This document shows positions 34,977 through 44,583 of a stretch of 64,000 nucleotides of DNA, in pieces. The DNA comes from Candidatus Cloacimonadota bacterium (GTDB lineage Bacteria > UBA4055). The stretch covers positions 1 through 64,000 of the forward strand of contig PDON01000063.1 of the NCBI GenBank assembly GCA_002742935.1, read 5' to 3'. Every line of letters begins with the position of its first letter. The first letter of the stretch is position 1. The translations under genes and the position numbers were made by a program. The notes beneath the pieces were generated by a model. It did not search any database. It worked only from the letters and a program-made list of their open reading frames with translations, and was not told where the DNA came from.

Positions 34977-37454
34977 ATGAAAATAAAAAATAAAATTTTA
35001 AGAAAAATAAAAAAGATAGATCTTTCTTCGGTAAAGGATAAGAAAATTTTAAATAAGATAAATATTTTAAAATTTTCTTCCCAATTTGGTATTACAAAAT
35101 CAAGTAAAGCATACAATATTGATAGGAAAACAATATACAACTGGAGGGACAATTTTTTAGAAAATGGTATAGATGGTTTAAAACATAAACCAAAAATAAA
35201 AAGAAAAGGAAAAAAAGGAGTATCTTTAGAAGAAGTAAAAAAAATCTATCTTTACAGAAACTCTAATCCTTCAAAATCAATAGAAGAGATAAAAGAAATA
35301 CTTAATATTAGTTACTCTGTTTCTACAATTTATAGGAACTTATCAACATATAAAAAAAATATTAAGGAGAATAAAGATATTAAGTATAAAAGAGAAAAAT
35401 ACCCACAATTTATTTTAACCCATAAACTTCTAAAAGATACAAACTATTATATCATCTTAATTATAGATCCAATTTCAAAAATATTTTTTAGCGGAATAGC
35501 AGAAGATATATCACAAATTTCATCTGCTATTTTTGTTGATTACTTTATAACAAAAATGATAGATATTGTAGAGTACAACAACTTTACTTTCTTCATAAAT
35601 AGAAAAAAAAGAGAATACAAAAGTAGAGAGAATATTTTCACTAAGATTGTTACTAATAAACATAAATGTAATTTATCAAATAGTGGCTGGAAAAATATTT
35701 TCAAAAATTTTAAGTATGAAAAAATAGTAAATCAATTGGAGATAAAAGATAATAATTTATTAATACTTGCTTCACAACAATTGATTATAAACTACTTAAA
35801 CAATATTAAATATGGTAAAAATAGTTTTTATAAATCAACTTCAAATCTATTTAGAATAAGTTTTTCAATACTACCCATCTTCCCCAATAACTTCATTAAA
35901 AAAATAGATACAATTTTAGATTATAATGGAGATATAAAGGATCACAATTACCAACATCGAGATTTTAAAGATATATACTCTATCATCAAACACTCAATAC
36001 CATTTATACAGAAGTTAGGTATCAACACAAAAACAATAATCTCATACTTTGAGGATTTAATTGACTATTTTACCTTTTCCGGAGATGATTCAGAGTTTAT
36101 TTTAGCAAAAATTTTTTATCAAAAAAGTATCTATTTCTACAACAACTCCCCCAACTTTACAATCTCGAGAGAGTCTATTATCTCTTCAATAAATATCCTA
36201 AAAAAGGAGAGATATAAAAATAAGTTCTTTATCGATCTTTCCAAATCATATTTAATGCTTGGAAAATTGGAAATGAGAGTTGGTAACAATAAAAAAGCTA
36301 TAACAATATTTAAAAGATTATATAACTACTCTAATCAACTGAAAAATATAGAGTTAAAATCAGAATCTTTAAAGTATATTGCCATAATCAATAGGAATAG
36401 ATCAAACTATCTACTATCTGAAAAATTAACCCACCAACTATTAGAGCTGGCAACTAATAACAACTTACTAAATAAAAAGATTTGGGCTATAACAAATTTA
36501 GGTTCTATATACTATCTAAGAAAAAAATATCAGATATCAAAAAGTTATTTTCATAAGGCGTATAATATTGGAAGTATCTCAATAGAAAAGGGGATGCTTC
36601 TTTTTATTCTATCCAATTTAGGGTTATTGTACCAAATTGAAAAATGTTTTGAAAAAGCTCTTAATTACTACTTTTTACTACTTGAAAACTCAATAAAGAT
36701 GAGGGATAGCAGTTCAAATATAGTTGCAAATATTAATATAGGAAGTGTTTACATTGATAAAGAGCAATACATTAAAGGTTTAGAGTATTATGAAAAGGCA
36801 GAAGCTAAAGCTAAACTAATGATGGATAATAATAATTTATATATAATTTATACTGCAAAATCTTATATCTACTTCAAGTTAGATATAAGCTCTAAAGCAT
36901 TAGAACTTATCGATAAAAGTATCCATATAGCAGTAAAGAACGGAAACTCTGTTTATAAAACTAAAAGCGAAGCCTTAAAGGTTGAAATTCTATACAAAAA
37001 AGGGGAGTTAAAAAAGGGGGTAAGATTATTAAACAGATTGTTTAAGGAGGGTGTACCAAAATCTTATATGCTGGAATCGGATATAAGTTTAGAAGCTATT
37101 GAGCTAATGTTTAGGTTTAAAATTTTGATTTCTGATAAAAAAGGGTTTGAATCAATATCCTACTTTAGAGTTTTAAAAAGGTATAATAACTTGCTCCAAA
37201 AGGTAAAATTTAAACCCAAGGAGAGGGTGAGCTTAAATCTAAATATTTTGGAATTGATAGAACCCTATCTTGATGATGATAATTTTATTTCTTTGGTATC
37301 AAAGCTCAATAGTAGGGGTATCTTTTTTGATATAAACTATATGATAACAAATAGCATTAACTACTTTAGAAAAAAATCAAAACTTAACTTTTCAAAAAGT
37401 TATACAAAAAAGATAGATTATTTAAATGGTCTGAAGACTATTATAAATAGATAG
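34977..37454 (+). CDS. HTH / degenerate integrase-like / TPR protein
   Basis: This 825-residue protein combines three parts. Residues 28-120 are two helix-turn-helix units of the IS481/IS630 transposase type (SSKAYNIDRKTIYNWRDNFLENGIDGLKHK and a second with SVSTIYRNL). Residues about 145-280 look like a decayed RNase H-fold integrase core: NYYIILIIDPISKIFFSGIAE matches the strand with IDxxSR, but the catalytic Asp positions appear to be Thr and Asn. Residues about 385-690 are TPR-like helical repeats (NRSNYLLSEKLTHQLLELA, YYLRKKYQISKSYFHKAYNIG). It is probably a domesticated DNA-binding regulator, not an active transposase. No inverted repeats flank it. Confidence 0.6.
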   Translation: MKIKNKILRKIKKIDLSSVKDKKILNKINILKFSSQFGITKSSKAYNIDRKTIYNWRDNFLENGIDGLKHKPKIKRKGKKGVSLEEVKKIYLYRNSNPSKSIEEIKEILNISYSVSTIYRNLSTYKKNIKENKDIKYKREKYPQFILTHKLLKDTNYYIILIIDPISKIFFSGIAEDISQISSAIFVDYFITKMIDIVEYNNFTFFINRKKREYKSRENIFTKIVTNKHKCNLSNSGWKNIFKNFKYEKIVNQLEIKDNNLLILASQQLIINYLNNIKYGKNSFYKSTSNLFRISFSILPIFPNNFIKKIDTILDYNGDIKDHNYQHRDFKDIYSIIKHSIPFIQKLGINTKTIISYFEDLIDYFTFSGDDSEFILAKIFYQKSIYFYNNSPNFTISRESIISSINILKKERYKNKFFIDLSKSYLMLGKLEMRVGNNKKAITIFKRLYNYSNQLKNIELKSESLKYIAIINRNRSNYLLSEKLTHQLLELATNNNLLNKKIWAITNLGSIYYLRKKYQISKSYFHKAYNIGSISIEKGMLLFILSNLGLLYQIEKCFEKALNYYFLLLENSIKMRDSSSNIVANINIGSVYIDKEQYIKGLEYYEKAEAKAKLMMDNNNLYIIYTAKSYIYFKLDISSKALELIDKSIHIAVKNGNSVYKTKSEALKVEILYKKGELKKGVRLLNRLFKEGVPKSYMLESDISLEAIELMFRFKILISDKKGFESISYFRVLKRYNNLLQKVKFKPKERVSLNLNILELIEPYLDDDNFISLVSKLNSRGIFFDINYMITNSINYFRKKSKLNFSKSYTKKIDYLNGLKTIINR

Positions 37455-37678
37455 ATATAATTAAATTTTTTTAAGAATATAAAGGGAGCTAAATTATTTA
37501 TTATAAGGTAACTAATTCTCTATTTAGTTGTAAAAGATTCCTCATCGGTTATTTTATAAATTTCGATTATTTTTTATTTTTCTTGCTTATCTTAGAAAGT
37601 ATAACTACATTGGTTCTGCACACTAAAGCAGAAGATAATTTCAAAAGGAAATACTTGCAATTCTACTTCTATCAGTCT

Positions 37679-37707
37679 TTGAAGTAGTATAATTTTTTGT
37701 GTATATT
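37679..37707 (+). promoter_or_regulatory. Candidate sigma-70-type promoter of the RRM gene
   Basis: TTGAAG and TATATT are 17 bases apart, and TAGGAGTTCATATTATG gives the ribosome site. The -35 box overlaps a CTACTTC/GAAGTAG hairpin, which could instead end the upstream gene. Confidence 0.45.
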
Positions 37708-37733
37708 TTTAATTTTTTTTAGGAGTTCATATT

Positions 37734-38003
37734 ATGAACACAAACAAGCTTTACGCAGGAAATTTAAACTACTCAGTAACTAGCGACGAATTAGGTCAAG
37801 TATTTGAAGAGTATGGAACAGTAAAATCTTCAAATGTTATTGAGGGAAAGGGTTTTGGATTTGTTGAGATGTCGACAAATGAGGAAGCTCAGACTGCTAT
37901 GGATGAGTTAAATGAAGCTGAACTTAGAGGTAGAACAATGAGAATCAGCGAAGCTAAACCTCGTCAAAGTAGAACTAGTAGCTATAATAGAAACAATTAT
38001 TAG
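37734..38003 (+). CDS. RNA-recognition-motif (RRM) RNA-binding protein
   Basis: The 89-residue protein is a single RRM: RNP2 is LYAGNL at residues 5-10 and RNP1 is GKGFGFVEM near residue 39, followed by EEAQTAMDELNEAELRGRTMRISEA. A short Arg/Ser/Asn-rich tail ends it. Bacterial RRM proteins of this size are abundant RNA-binding proteins, often cold-induced in cyanobacteria and Bacteroidetes. A strong promoter-like sequence and a 13 bp terminator frame it as a single-gene transcript. Confidence 0.92.
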   Translation: MNTNKLYAGNLNYSVTSDELGQVFEEYGTVKSSNVIEGKGFGFVEMSTNEEAQTAMDELNEAELRGRTMRISEAKPRQSRTSSYNRNNY

Positions 38004-38064
38004 TAATTTTCTGAAATAGTTTGATTGGAAATATTTTATATTTTTATAATTACTTATTAGTTTT

Positions 38065-38103
38065 GAAAACCACTATCATTTCGATAGTGGTTTTCATTTT
38101 TAT
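38065..38103 (+). terminator. Strong terminator after RRM gene
   Basis: A perfect 13 bp stem GAAAACCACTATC/GATAGTGGTTTTC with loop ATTTC, followed by ATTTTT. It lies between convergent genes and may serve both. Confidence 0.88.
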
Positions 38104-38130
38104 TAAACTCTTTAAAATCAATTAAATATA

Positions 38131-38817
38131 TTAGAAACAGTAACCAACAGAAAGAGCAAAAGATACATTTTTAGGGTCGTATTTCTTATCGAGTTCCATA
38201 TCCATTATTTTAGATAAACCAAATGTATATCTAGTATCAAGATAAAACTTTTTGTACATTAAACCTAAACCAAAATCAATTCCAAAATCAACTTTCTCGT
38301 AGTCATCAATATCGTCATCAATACTTTCTGTAGCTCCAACTACTGTTAGGTCATCTTCGTAGTAGAAATCAATATCTACTTCCTCTTTTGCACTCATATT
38401 CAAACCAATTGAGGAACCTATTTGAAAAAATGATGAAAAGTTTTCATTTTCGAAGAAGTAGATATTAGCAAGTAGTGGAATCTCGAGATATGTCGTTATA
38501 ATGTCTCCGTCAAAATGGATTCCGGAAATATCCTCTTGTTCAACATCAATAATTCCCATGTCATACTCTGCTCCTTTCATTGTAAAAAGAAGCTCAGTTT
38601 GAAAACCGAATATATTATTAAATCTATACTCAAAAAGACCTCCAAAATTGAAACCGACTGTTGGATTAAATAAGGCTTCATCATTGTTTATAATGTTGGA
38701 GCTATTAATTCCAAATTTAACACCATACTTCATAGGATCTTTTAAAGATTCTTGAGCAAAACTACTATTGCCTAGAATCATCATTAACAGAAGAAACAAA
38801 TAAACAAACTTTCTCAT
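38131..38817 (-). CDS. Outer-membrane beta-barrel protein (porin-like)
   Basis: The 228-residue protein has a signal peptide (MRKFVYLFLLLMMILGNSSFA), then alternating strands: YGVKFGINSSNI, VGFNFGGLFEYRF, IFGFQTELLFTMKGAEY, TYLEIPLLANIYFF, YLDTRYTFGLSKI. It ends in VSFALSVGYCF with a terminal aromatic residue as in Bam-assembled barrels. This matches the common 8-stranded outer-membrane barrel family of Bacteroidetes (PF13568). Function unknown. Confidence 0.82.
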   Translation of the reverse strand: MRKFVYLFLLLMMILGNSSFAQESLKDPMKYGVKFGINSSNIINNDEALFNPTVGFNFGGLFEYRFNNIFGFQTELLFTMKGAEYDMGIIDVEQEDISGIHFDGDIITTYLEIPLLANIYFFENENFSSFFQIGSSIGLNMSAKEEVDIDFYYEDDLTVVGATESIDDDIDDYEKVDFGIDFGLGLMYKKFYLDTRYTFGLSKIMDMELDKKYDPKNVSFALSVGYCF

Positions 38818-38950
38818 AAGACACCTCTTTTAGTTATTTTAAATTTTCCTACGGAAAACTACAAAAACAATATCTTCGACAAAGATAAAAAAAAAAAAAC
38901 AAAGTCAAGTAAAAAGTAACTTTTCTTGTAAATTTCTTAATAAAAAAATA

Positions 38951-38978
38951 TTGATATTATAGGCTTTTATAGTATATT
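38951..38978 (+). promoter_or_regulatory. Candidate promoter of hutH
   Basis: TTGATA and TATATT are separated by 16 bases, with about 75 bases to the hutH ATG. AT-rich surroundings make chance matches easy. Confidence 0.35.
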
Positions 38979-39055
38979 ATTATCTTAAATTTTGTAATAT
39001 GGTATTACAAGGTTTTCATAAGTATAAATTTAATTAAAAATATGATGGAGTAAAA

Positions 39056-40591
39056 ATGGAAAAAGTTGTTTTAGATGGAAATTCTTTAACTCTCAATCAG
39101 TTTGAGGAGATAGTTTACGGCAATTGTGAAGTAGAGATTTCAAAAGATTGTATTGAAAGAATAAATGAGTGTAGAAGAATTGTTGAAGAGATAGTTGACT
39201 CTGAAAGGGTTAGATATGGTATTAACACTGGATTTGGTAAGTTTAGTGATGTTTCCATAAGTAAAGAGGATACTTTAGATCTTCAAAGAAATATTGTTCT
39301 TTCCCATAGTGTAGGTGTTGGTAAGCCTTTAGCAATAGAGGTTGTTAGGGGTATGCTTCTTCTAAAACTCAACAGCTTTGGAACAGGAAACTCCGGTGTT
39401 AGATTGGTAGTAGCTGAACTTATGAGAGATATGCTTAACAAAGGTGTTACTCCTGTTGTTCCTGAAAAAGGATCTGTTGGAGCTTCCGGAGATTTAGCTC
39501 CACTTTCTCATATGGCTCTTGTAATGATTGGTGAAGGTGAAGCTTTCTATAATGGAGAAAGATTAGCTGGTAAAGAGGCTTTGGAAAAGGCAGGTTTAAA
39601 CCCTCTTGTTCTTCAAGAAAAAGAGGGTCTTGCAATACTTAACGGAACTCAAACAATGGCTTCATTAGCAGCTATTGGAGTACTAAAAGCTGAAAACCTT
39701 ATGAAGGTTGCAGATATCTCTGGTGCTATCTCTGTTGAAGCACTAAAGGGAACTTCTGCTGCATTTGATCATAGAGTTCAAGCTGTTAGACCTCATAAAG
39801 GTCAAATAAATACTGCTGCAAATCTTAGAGGTTTACTAGCAGATAGTAAAATTTCCGGAGATCACGAGAACTATAAAAAGGTTCAAGATGCTTATAGTTT
39901 AAGATGTATGCCACAGGTCCATGGAGCTGCTAAAGATACTTTAAGACATGTAAGATCTGTTGTTGAAACTGAACTTAACTCTGTAACTGATAATCCACTT
40001 GTATTCCCTGATAAGCAAGATGTTATCTCTGGTGGAAACTTCCATGGTGAGCCACTAGCTATGGTTTGTGATTTCCTGGCAATTGCTGTTCATGAGCTTT
40101 CAAATATCAGTGAAAGAAGAATTGAGTATATGCTAGATTCTGCTACTAGTGATGGACTTCCGGCCTTCCTTGTAAGTAAAGGTGGATTAAACTCCGGTTA
40201 TATGATGGCTCAAGTTACTGCTGCTGCTCTTGTTAGTGAGAACAAAACTTTATGCCACCCTTCATCTGTAGATTCAATTCCTACATCTGCAAATAAAGAG
40301 GACCATGTAAGTATGGGTACTTTTGCAGCTAGAAAGCTTCAAGAGGTTATCACTAATGTAACAAATGTAATAGCAGTTGAGATGCTTTGCTCTCTTCAAG
40401 GTTTAAACTATAGAATGCCATTAAAGCCTGCAAAAGCTGTTGAATCTGTTTTCAATTTTGTTAGAGAGCAGATCCCATTTATGGAAACAGATAGAAATAT
40501 CCATTTAGATATGGTTAAGATGGCTTCGCTTATCTCTGATAAGAGTATTGTTTCAATGGTTGAGAAAGATTTCTTAACATTGGAAGTTTAA
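39056..40591 (+). CDS. hutH: Histidine ammonia-lyase
   Basis: The 511-residue protein matches the MIO-dependent lyases: the Ala-Ser-Gly triad that forms the cofactor is in GSVGASGDLAPLSHMALVMIGEGE. The histidine-specific YGINTGFG tyrosine loop is near residue 53, and FHGEPLA and SANKEDHVSMG are also present. It converts L-histidine to urocanate and ammonia. The other hut genes (hutU, hutI) are not in the window, so the gene is not in a local operon. GGAG lies upstream of the ATG. Confidence 0.95.
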   Translation: MEKVVLDGNSLTLNQFEEIVYGNCEVEISKDCIERINECRRIVEEIVDSERVRYGINTGFGKFSDVSISKEDTLDLQRNIVLSHSVGVGKPLAIEVVRGMLLLKLNSFGTGNSGVRLVVAELMRDMLNKGVTPVVPEKGSVGASGDLAPLSHMALVMIGEGEAFYNGERLAGKEALEKAGLNPLVLQEKEGLAILNGTQTMASLAAIGVLKAENLMKVADISGAISVEALKGTSAAFDHRVQAVRPHKGQINTAANLRGLLADSKISGDHENYKKVQDAYSLRCMPQVHGAAKDTLRHVRSVVETELNSVTDNPLVFPDKQDVISGGNFHGEPLAMVCDFLAIAVHELSNISERRIEYMLDSATSDGLPAFLVSKGGLNSGYMMAQVTAAALVSENKTLCHPSSVDSIPTSANKEDHVSMGTFAARKLQEVITNVTNVIAVEMLCSLQGLNYRMPLKPAKAVESVFNFVREQIPFMETDRNIHLDMVKMASLISDKSIVSMVEKDFLTLEV

Positions 40592-40616
40592 TATAGAAAT
40601 ATTTAAATCTATTTAT

Positions 40617-40648
40617 AAAAGGGCAGTTTATTTTTTACTGCCCTTTCA
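40617..40648 (+). terminator. Terminator of hutH
   Basis: AAAGGGCAGT and ACTGCCCTTT form a 10 bp stem around a T-rich loop, 25 bases after the stop. Confidence 0.8.
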
Positions 40649-40717
40649 ATCTTGTAATATAGTTAACAATATAAACTTATTGGGGATATAGCCCCTAATT
40701 TTGGATATTTTATCTGT

Positions 40718-41209
40718 ATGAAAAAGAAAAAATTAAGAATAGAACTAAAACCAATTGATATTTTTATTGAAATAACAAATATTTTAGGTGTTATTGTTTT
40801 AATAGCGACTCCTCTATACTTCTATAATGATCTTCCGGATACAATTCCTGCCCATTTTGGACTGGATGGAAATATTGATAAAATTAGCGATAAAGATACA
40901 ATTTGGTATCTACCAATAGTAGGAGTTGTAAACTATGCTCTACTCCTATTTTTAAACCGATTTCCACATATTTTTAATTATCCTCAAAAAGTAACAGACG
41001 AAAATAGAGAGAGATTATATCAATCTGCAACAAGAATGATTAGAGGTTTAAACTTTATAATAGTATACTCTTTTGCCTATATAAGCTACTCAACAATAGA
41101 GATAGCATTAGGAGTAAAAGAAAAGATTGAATTCTGGTTTCTTCCTATATTTATCTCTCTTCTACTAATGTTTATAGTATACTCTGTATATAAACTAATG
41201 AAAAAATAG
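40718..41209 (+). CDS. DUF1648 membrane protein
   Basis: The 163-residue protein has a DUF1648 region, LPDTIPAHFGLDGNIDKISDKDTIWYLPIVGVVNY. It contains the family's P-x-H-F/W-x-x-x-G motif after a first membrane helix, with three further hydrophobic segments. The family occurs alone or fused to SdpI-like immunity domains; a full SdpI domain is not evident here. Function unknown; inner membrane. Confidence 0.75.
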   Translation: MKKKKLRIELKPIDIFIEITNILGVIVLIATPLYFYNDLPDTIPAHFGLDGNIDKISDKDTIWYLPIVGVVNYALLLFLNRFPHIFNYPQKVTDENRERLYQSATRMIRGLNFIIVYSFAYISYSTIEIALGVKEKIEFWFLPIFISLLLMFIVYSVYKLMKK

Positions 41210-41354
41210 AAAAAGATTCTATTAATATGACAACCAAACTTTTACTATACTATCTAAGTATAAGTTGGGTTTATTAGTTTTAGGAAATCTTACAATTTAG
41301 ATTATGGATTTAGACTATTTTGGAATTTTATAAAAAATATTTTAGGAGAAATCA

Positions 41355-44300
41355 ATGACTAGGTTAATGAAATATATCCTCTTATTGATTATTGCTATCA
41401 ATACTTACGGATTGGAACCTCATTTTGCCTCTAAACCTTCACTATCACCGGACGGCTCAAAACTTTGTTTTGTCTATAACAATGATATCTGGATAGTAAA
41501 TACAGATGGTGGAAAAGCTGAAAGAATTACATCATCAAAAGGATATGAAGGGAACCCTGTATTTTCACCGGACGGAAAATATATAGTGTACAATGGCGAA
41601 AAAAATGGATACTATGCTATATACAAAGTTCCGGTAACAGGAGGAACGGCAGAAGAGATTAGCAAAGAACCTATATCTATTGCTGATTGGTATGGAGATG
41701 AGGATGCACTCCTTGGTGTTAAGTATCAAATTGGTCTTGGAAGAACATTTTTTAAGATTCCTCTAAATGGAGAGAGAGCTACAAGTTTAGATCTAATAGG
41801 TGATTATTTATCAGACCTTTCCAATGATGATGAATATATTGTTTTCGCCAGAAATGGATATTACGATAGAGAGGAGTATACAGGATCCCAAAATGGAGAA
41901 CTATATCTTTATGATTTTGATAAAAAGAGGTATACAAAACTTACGGACACCCCTCTAACAGAAAGATACCCTGTTTTCTCAAGCGATTCAAAATCACTTT
42001 TCTACTCATACTCAGATGGAGATAATTTCCAACTCTACAAATCTGATATTGACAATATGGAAAAAAGGGAACAATTAACAGATTTTGATAAATGGTCTGT
42101 AAGAAATATAACAAAGGCAAGAGATAAGGATATCTTTGCGTTTGAACTGTTTGATGAGCTTTGGAGCTACAATTACAAAACAAAAAAAGCTCAAAAGGTG
42201 GAGATAGATATAAATGAGGATATCTATGGAGATTTTAACCACTACAATACAGTAAAATCTATGGCAAGCGACTATACTGTTTCAGAAAATGGTAAAGTGG
42301 TTGCATTTAAGTATAAATATGATCTTTTTGTTGTTCCAAAAGCCGGTGGTGAAGTAAAGCAAATTACAAAAAATCAGCCGGGTATTGGAACTGTTGAGAT
42401 TATGCCGGACAATAAAACCATACTCTTTACAGCCATAGATAAAGGTTACTACAAACTGTTCAAAACATCTCTGGAAGATTTAGATGATATTGAAACCATT
42501 AGTTGGAGTGATGATAAGTGGATTGATGGAATCTTAAATTCAGGGGATAAGACTATTATCACATACTCAACTTGGGATAATGGTTACAACAAAAAAGCTT
42601 ACATGGATAAAGATGGAAATATTACAGAGCTTTCTGATGAGGTTGTTTACTCCAATGTAGCAATTGATCCAAATGGAACCTATGCTTTCTACACAACTAC
42701 AACTTTCAAAAATTGGGTAAAGCATTTAAAAGCCTACAATTTTGAAACAGAGAAAGAGATAAATCTTCTAAACTTCAATAAATGGGGTGGCGATATTTAT
42801 TTAGGGAAAAAGAATAGATCCCTTTTCATTGGAATAGGTGGAGATATTGCAAGAATAGATCTAACTGAAAGAGAGGATTTTAGCGAAGAGAAGGATAATT
42901 GGGAACCTATCTACAAATCACTGAAAAAAAGTGAGGAGAAGGATGAAGAGGAGAAAAAGGGGAGTAAGAAAGAGGAGAAGAAAGATAGCGTAGATCCTAT
43001 CAAAATTGATCCTGAAAATATATTCTACAGAATGAAAAAGATAGTTCGTAAAGATGGCTACAACTATATGGTTGGCATAGCTGACGATTCCACATTCTAC
43101 TATATGAATGTATATGATAATAAAAAGAGTTTGAGAAAATGTAACTACTTTGGTGAAGGGGATAAAGAGATAATAAAATTTGGAAAGATGGATAATAGTT
43201 TCCAACTTCAAAATAATGGTAGTATAACCTATCTTTCAAACGGTATGTTAAAAGAGTTTAACCCTAAGAGTAAAAAGAGCGAACTTATAGATTATACTCT
43301 GGACTATAGCTATAACGAAATTGAGCTTAACAAGAAGGCTTTTGAAGAGCTTTGGGGAACGTTTGGAATTAGATTCTACGATCCTAAAATGCACGGTAAA
43401 GATTGGGAAGAGCTGTATGAGATCTACTCAGAGTATATGAACTATTCATATACCCCGGATGTGCTTGGTAAAGTTGGAAGAGAGATGATAGGGGATCTAA
43501 ATGCTTCTCATAGTGAGTTTAATTCAAGATCTCCAAGAAAAGAGGTGAGAGCCATTGAGAGTGCAGAACTCGGTTGTATTTTAGATTTTAGCGAAACTCT
43601 AGGTAGTGGTATCAAGATTAAAAAAGTTCTTGAAGGATCAACTCTTAAAAGACCTCACAATATCAAAAAAGGGGATATTATCACTGCTATTGATGGAATA
43701 GAGATAGATGAAGATACTCCTGTAGAGAATCTACTTAGAAATAAAATTGGGAAGAAAATAAAACTTACAATTGAAACAGGAGACGGAGAAAAAGAGGTAG
43801 TTGTTAAGGGTCTTTCTTTCAATAAACAGTGGAATATGAACTATAATACTTGGGTTATTGAGAGAACTAAAATGGTTGATAAGCTAAGTGATGGTCGTAT
43901 AGGTTATCTTCATATTCAAGGTATGGACGGGAAAAGCTATAGAAAGTTCCTACACGATCTTTGGGCTGAAAACAATGAGAAGGAAGCTTTAATTATCGAT
44001 GTAAGAAATAACGGTGGCGGTAATACTCACGATCTTTTAATAGAACAGTTGACAAAAACTAGCTATGCTATTCAATCATCCAGGGAGTTTGGTGCAAAGA
44101 GAGGAGAGTCACCTTCAAATATAAAGGATCTTCCAAAGGTGATTCTTATAAATGAGTACTCCGCTTCTGACGCTGAAATTTTCCCTCAAATCTTTAGAGA
44201 GTTTGAACTGGGAAAAATAATTGGTGTTGCAACCAGTGGATATGTTATTGGAACTAGAGCAAAAAATCTTATCGATGGTTCCCACATGAGAATGCCGGGA

Positions 44301-44459
44301 TACGGTTGGTGGAGAATGGATGGAACCAATATGGAGGGTAATGGAGTACAGCCCGATATTGAAGTTGTTCAATCTCTAAGCCAAATTGTAAAAGATGATG
44401 ATGTACAGCTTAAAAGAGCTGTTAAAGAGTTGATGAAACAGATAGGCAGGAAAAAGTAG
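41355..44459 (+). CDS. Tricorn protease homologue (S41 family)
   Basis: The 1034-residue protein has a signal peptide-like start. N-terminal PD40/WD40-type propeller repeats follow (PSLSPDGSKLCFVYNNDIW, PVFSPDGKYIVYNG, PVFSSDSKSLFYSYSDG), then a charged linker (EEKDEEEKKGSKKEEKKD), a core domain, a PDZ domain near residues 740-815 and the C-terminal S41 protease. The nucleophile lies in INEYSASDAEIFPQ. Tricorn degrades short peptides produced upstream by other proteases. An export signal implies a periplasmic role. AGGAG precedes the ATG, and a terminator follows. Confidence 0.92.
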   Translation: MTRLMKYILLLIIAINTYGLEPHFASKPSLSPDGSKLCFVYNNDIWIVNTDGGKAERITSSKGYEGNPVFSPDGKYIVYNGEKNGYYAIYKVPVTGGTAEEISKEPISIADWYGDEDALLGVKYQIGLGRTFFKIPLNGERATSLDLIGDYLSDLSNDDEYIVFARNGYYDREEYTGSQNGELYLYDFDKKRYTKLTDTPLTERYPVFSSDSKSLFYSYSDGDNFQLYKSDIDNMEKREQLTDFDKWSVRNITKARDKDIFAFELFDELWSYNYKTKKAQKVEIDINEDIYGDFNHYNTVKSMASDYTVSENGKVVAFKYKYDLFVVPKAGGEVKQITKNQPGIGTVEIMPDNKTILFTAIDKGYYKLFKTSLEDLDDIETISWSDDKWIDGILNSGDKTIITYSTWDNGYNKKAYMDKDGNITELSDEVVYSNVAIDPNGTYAFYTTTTFKNWVKHLKAYNFETEKEINLLNFNKWGGDIYLGKKNRSLFIGIGGDIARIDLTEREDFSEEKDNWEPIYKSLKKSEEKDEEEKKGSKKEEKKDSVDPIKIDPENIFYRMKKIVRKDGYNYMVGIADDSTFYYMNVYDNKKSLRKCNYFGEGDKEIIKFGKMDNSFQLQNNGSITYLSNGMLKEFNPKSKKSELIDYTLDYSYNEIELNKKAFEELWGTFGIRFYDPKMHGKDWEELYEIYSEYMNYSYTPDVLGKVGREMIGDLNASHSEFNSRSPRKEVRAIESAELGCILDFSETLGSGIKIKKVLEGSTLKRPHNIKKGDIITAIDGIEIDEDTPVENLLRNKIGKKIKLTIETGDGEKEVVVKGLSFNKQWNMNYNTWVIERTKMVDKLSDGRIGYLHIQGMDGKSYRKFLHDLWAENNEKEALIIDVRNNGGGNTHDLLIEQLTKTSYAIQSSREFGAKRGESPSNIKDLPKVILINEYSASDAEIFPQIFREFELGKIIGVATSGYVIGTRAKNLIDGSHMRMPGYGWWRMDGTNMEGNGVQPDIEVVQSLSQIVKDDDVQLKRAVKELMKQIGRKK

Positions 44460-44463
44460 ATAT

Positions 44464-44498
44464 TAAAAAGCTCCCAATTTTGGGAGCTTTTTTATTTT
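44464..44498 (+). terminator. Terminator of tricorn protease gene
   Basis: AAAAGCTCCCA/TGGGAGCTTTT stem with a TTTTTT run, 5 bases after the stop codon. Confidence 0.9.
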
Positions 44499-44583
44499 AC
44501 CAATCCCTATTTATATCTCAAAACAGCTAAAATCTAACTAACAGAGAAATAGCAAAGCGGTGCTAAAACTAGCAAAATATATC

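Noticed and set aside
34977..37454. Active insertion sequence
   Set aside because: No flanking inverted repeats were seen and the catalytic acids of the integrase-like part appear to be missing.
37455..37733. Small RNA or riboswitch upstream of the RRM gene
   Set aside because: Only a CTACTTC/GAAGTAG hairpin was visible and it overlaps a promoter-like pair; no known RNA family pattern.
44115..44372. Reverse-strand frames inside large genes (for example within the tricorn, adhesin and aspS genes)
   Set aside because: They overlap strong coding regions and have no motif or ribosome site; shadows of real genes.
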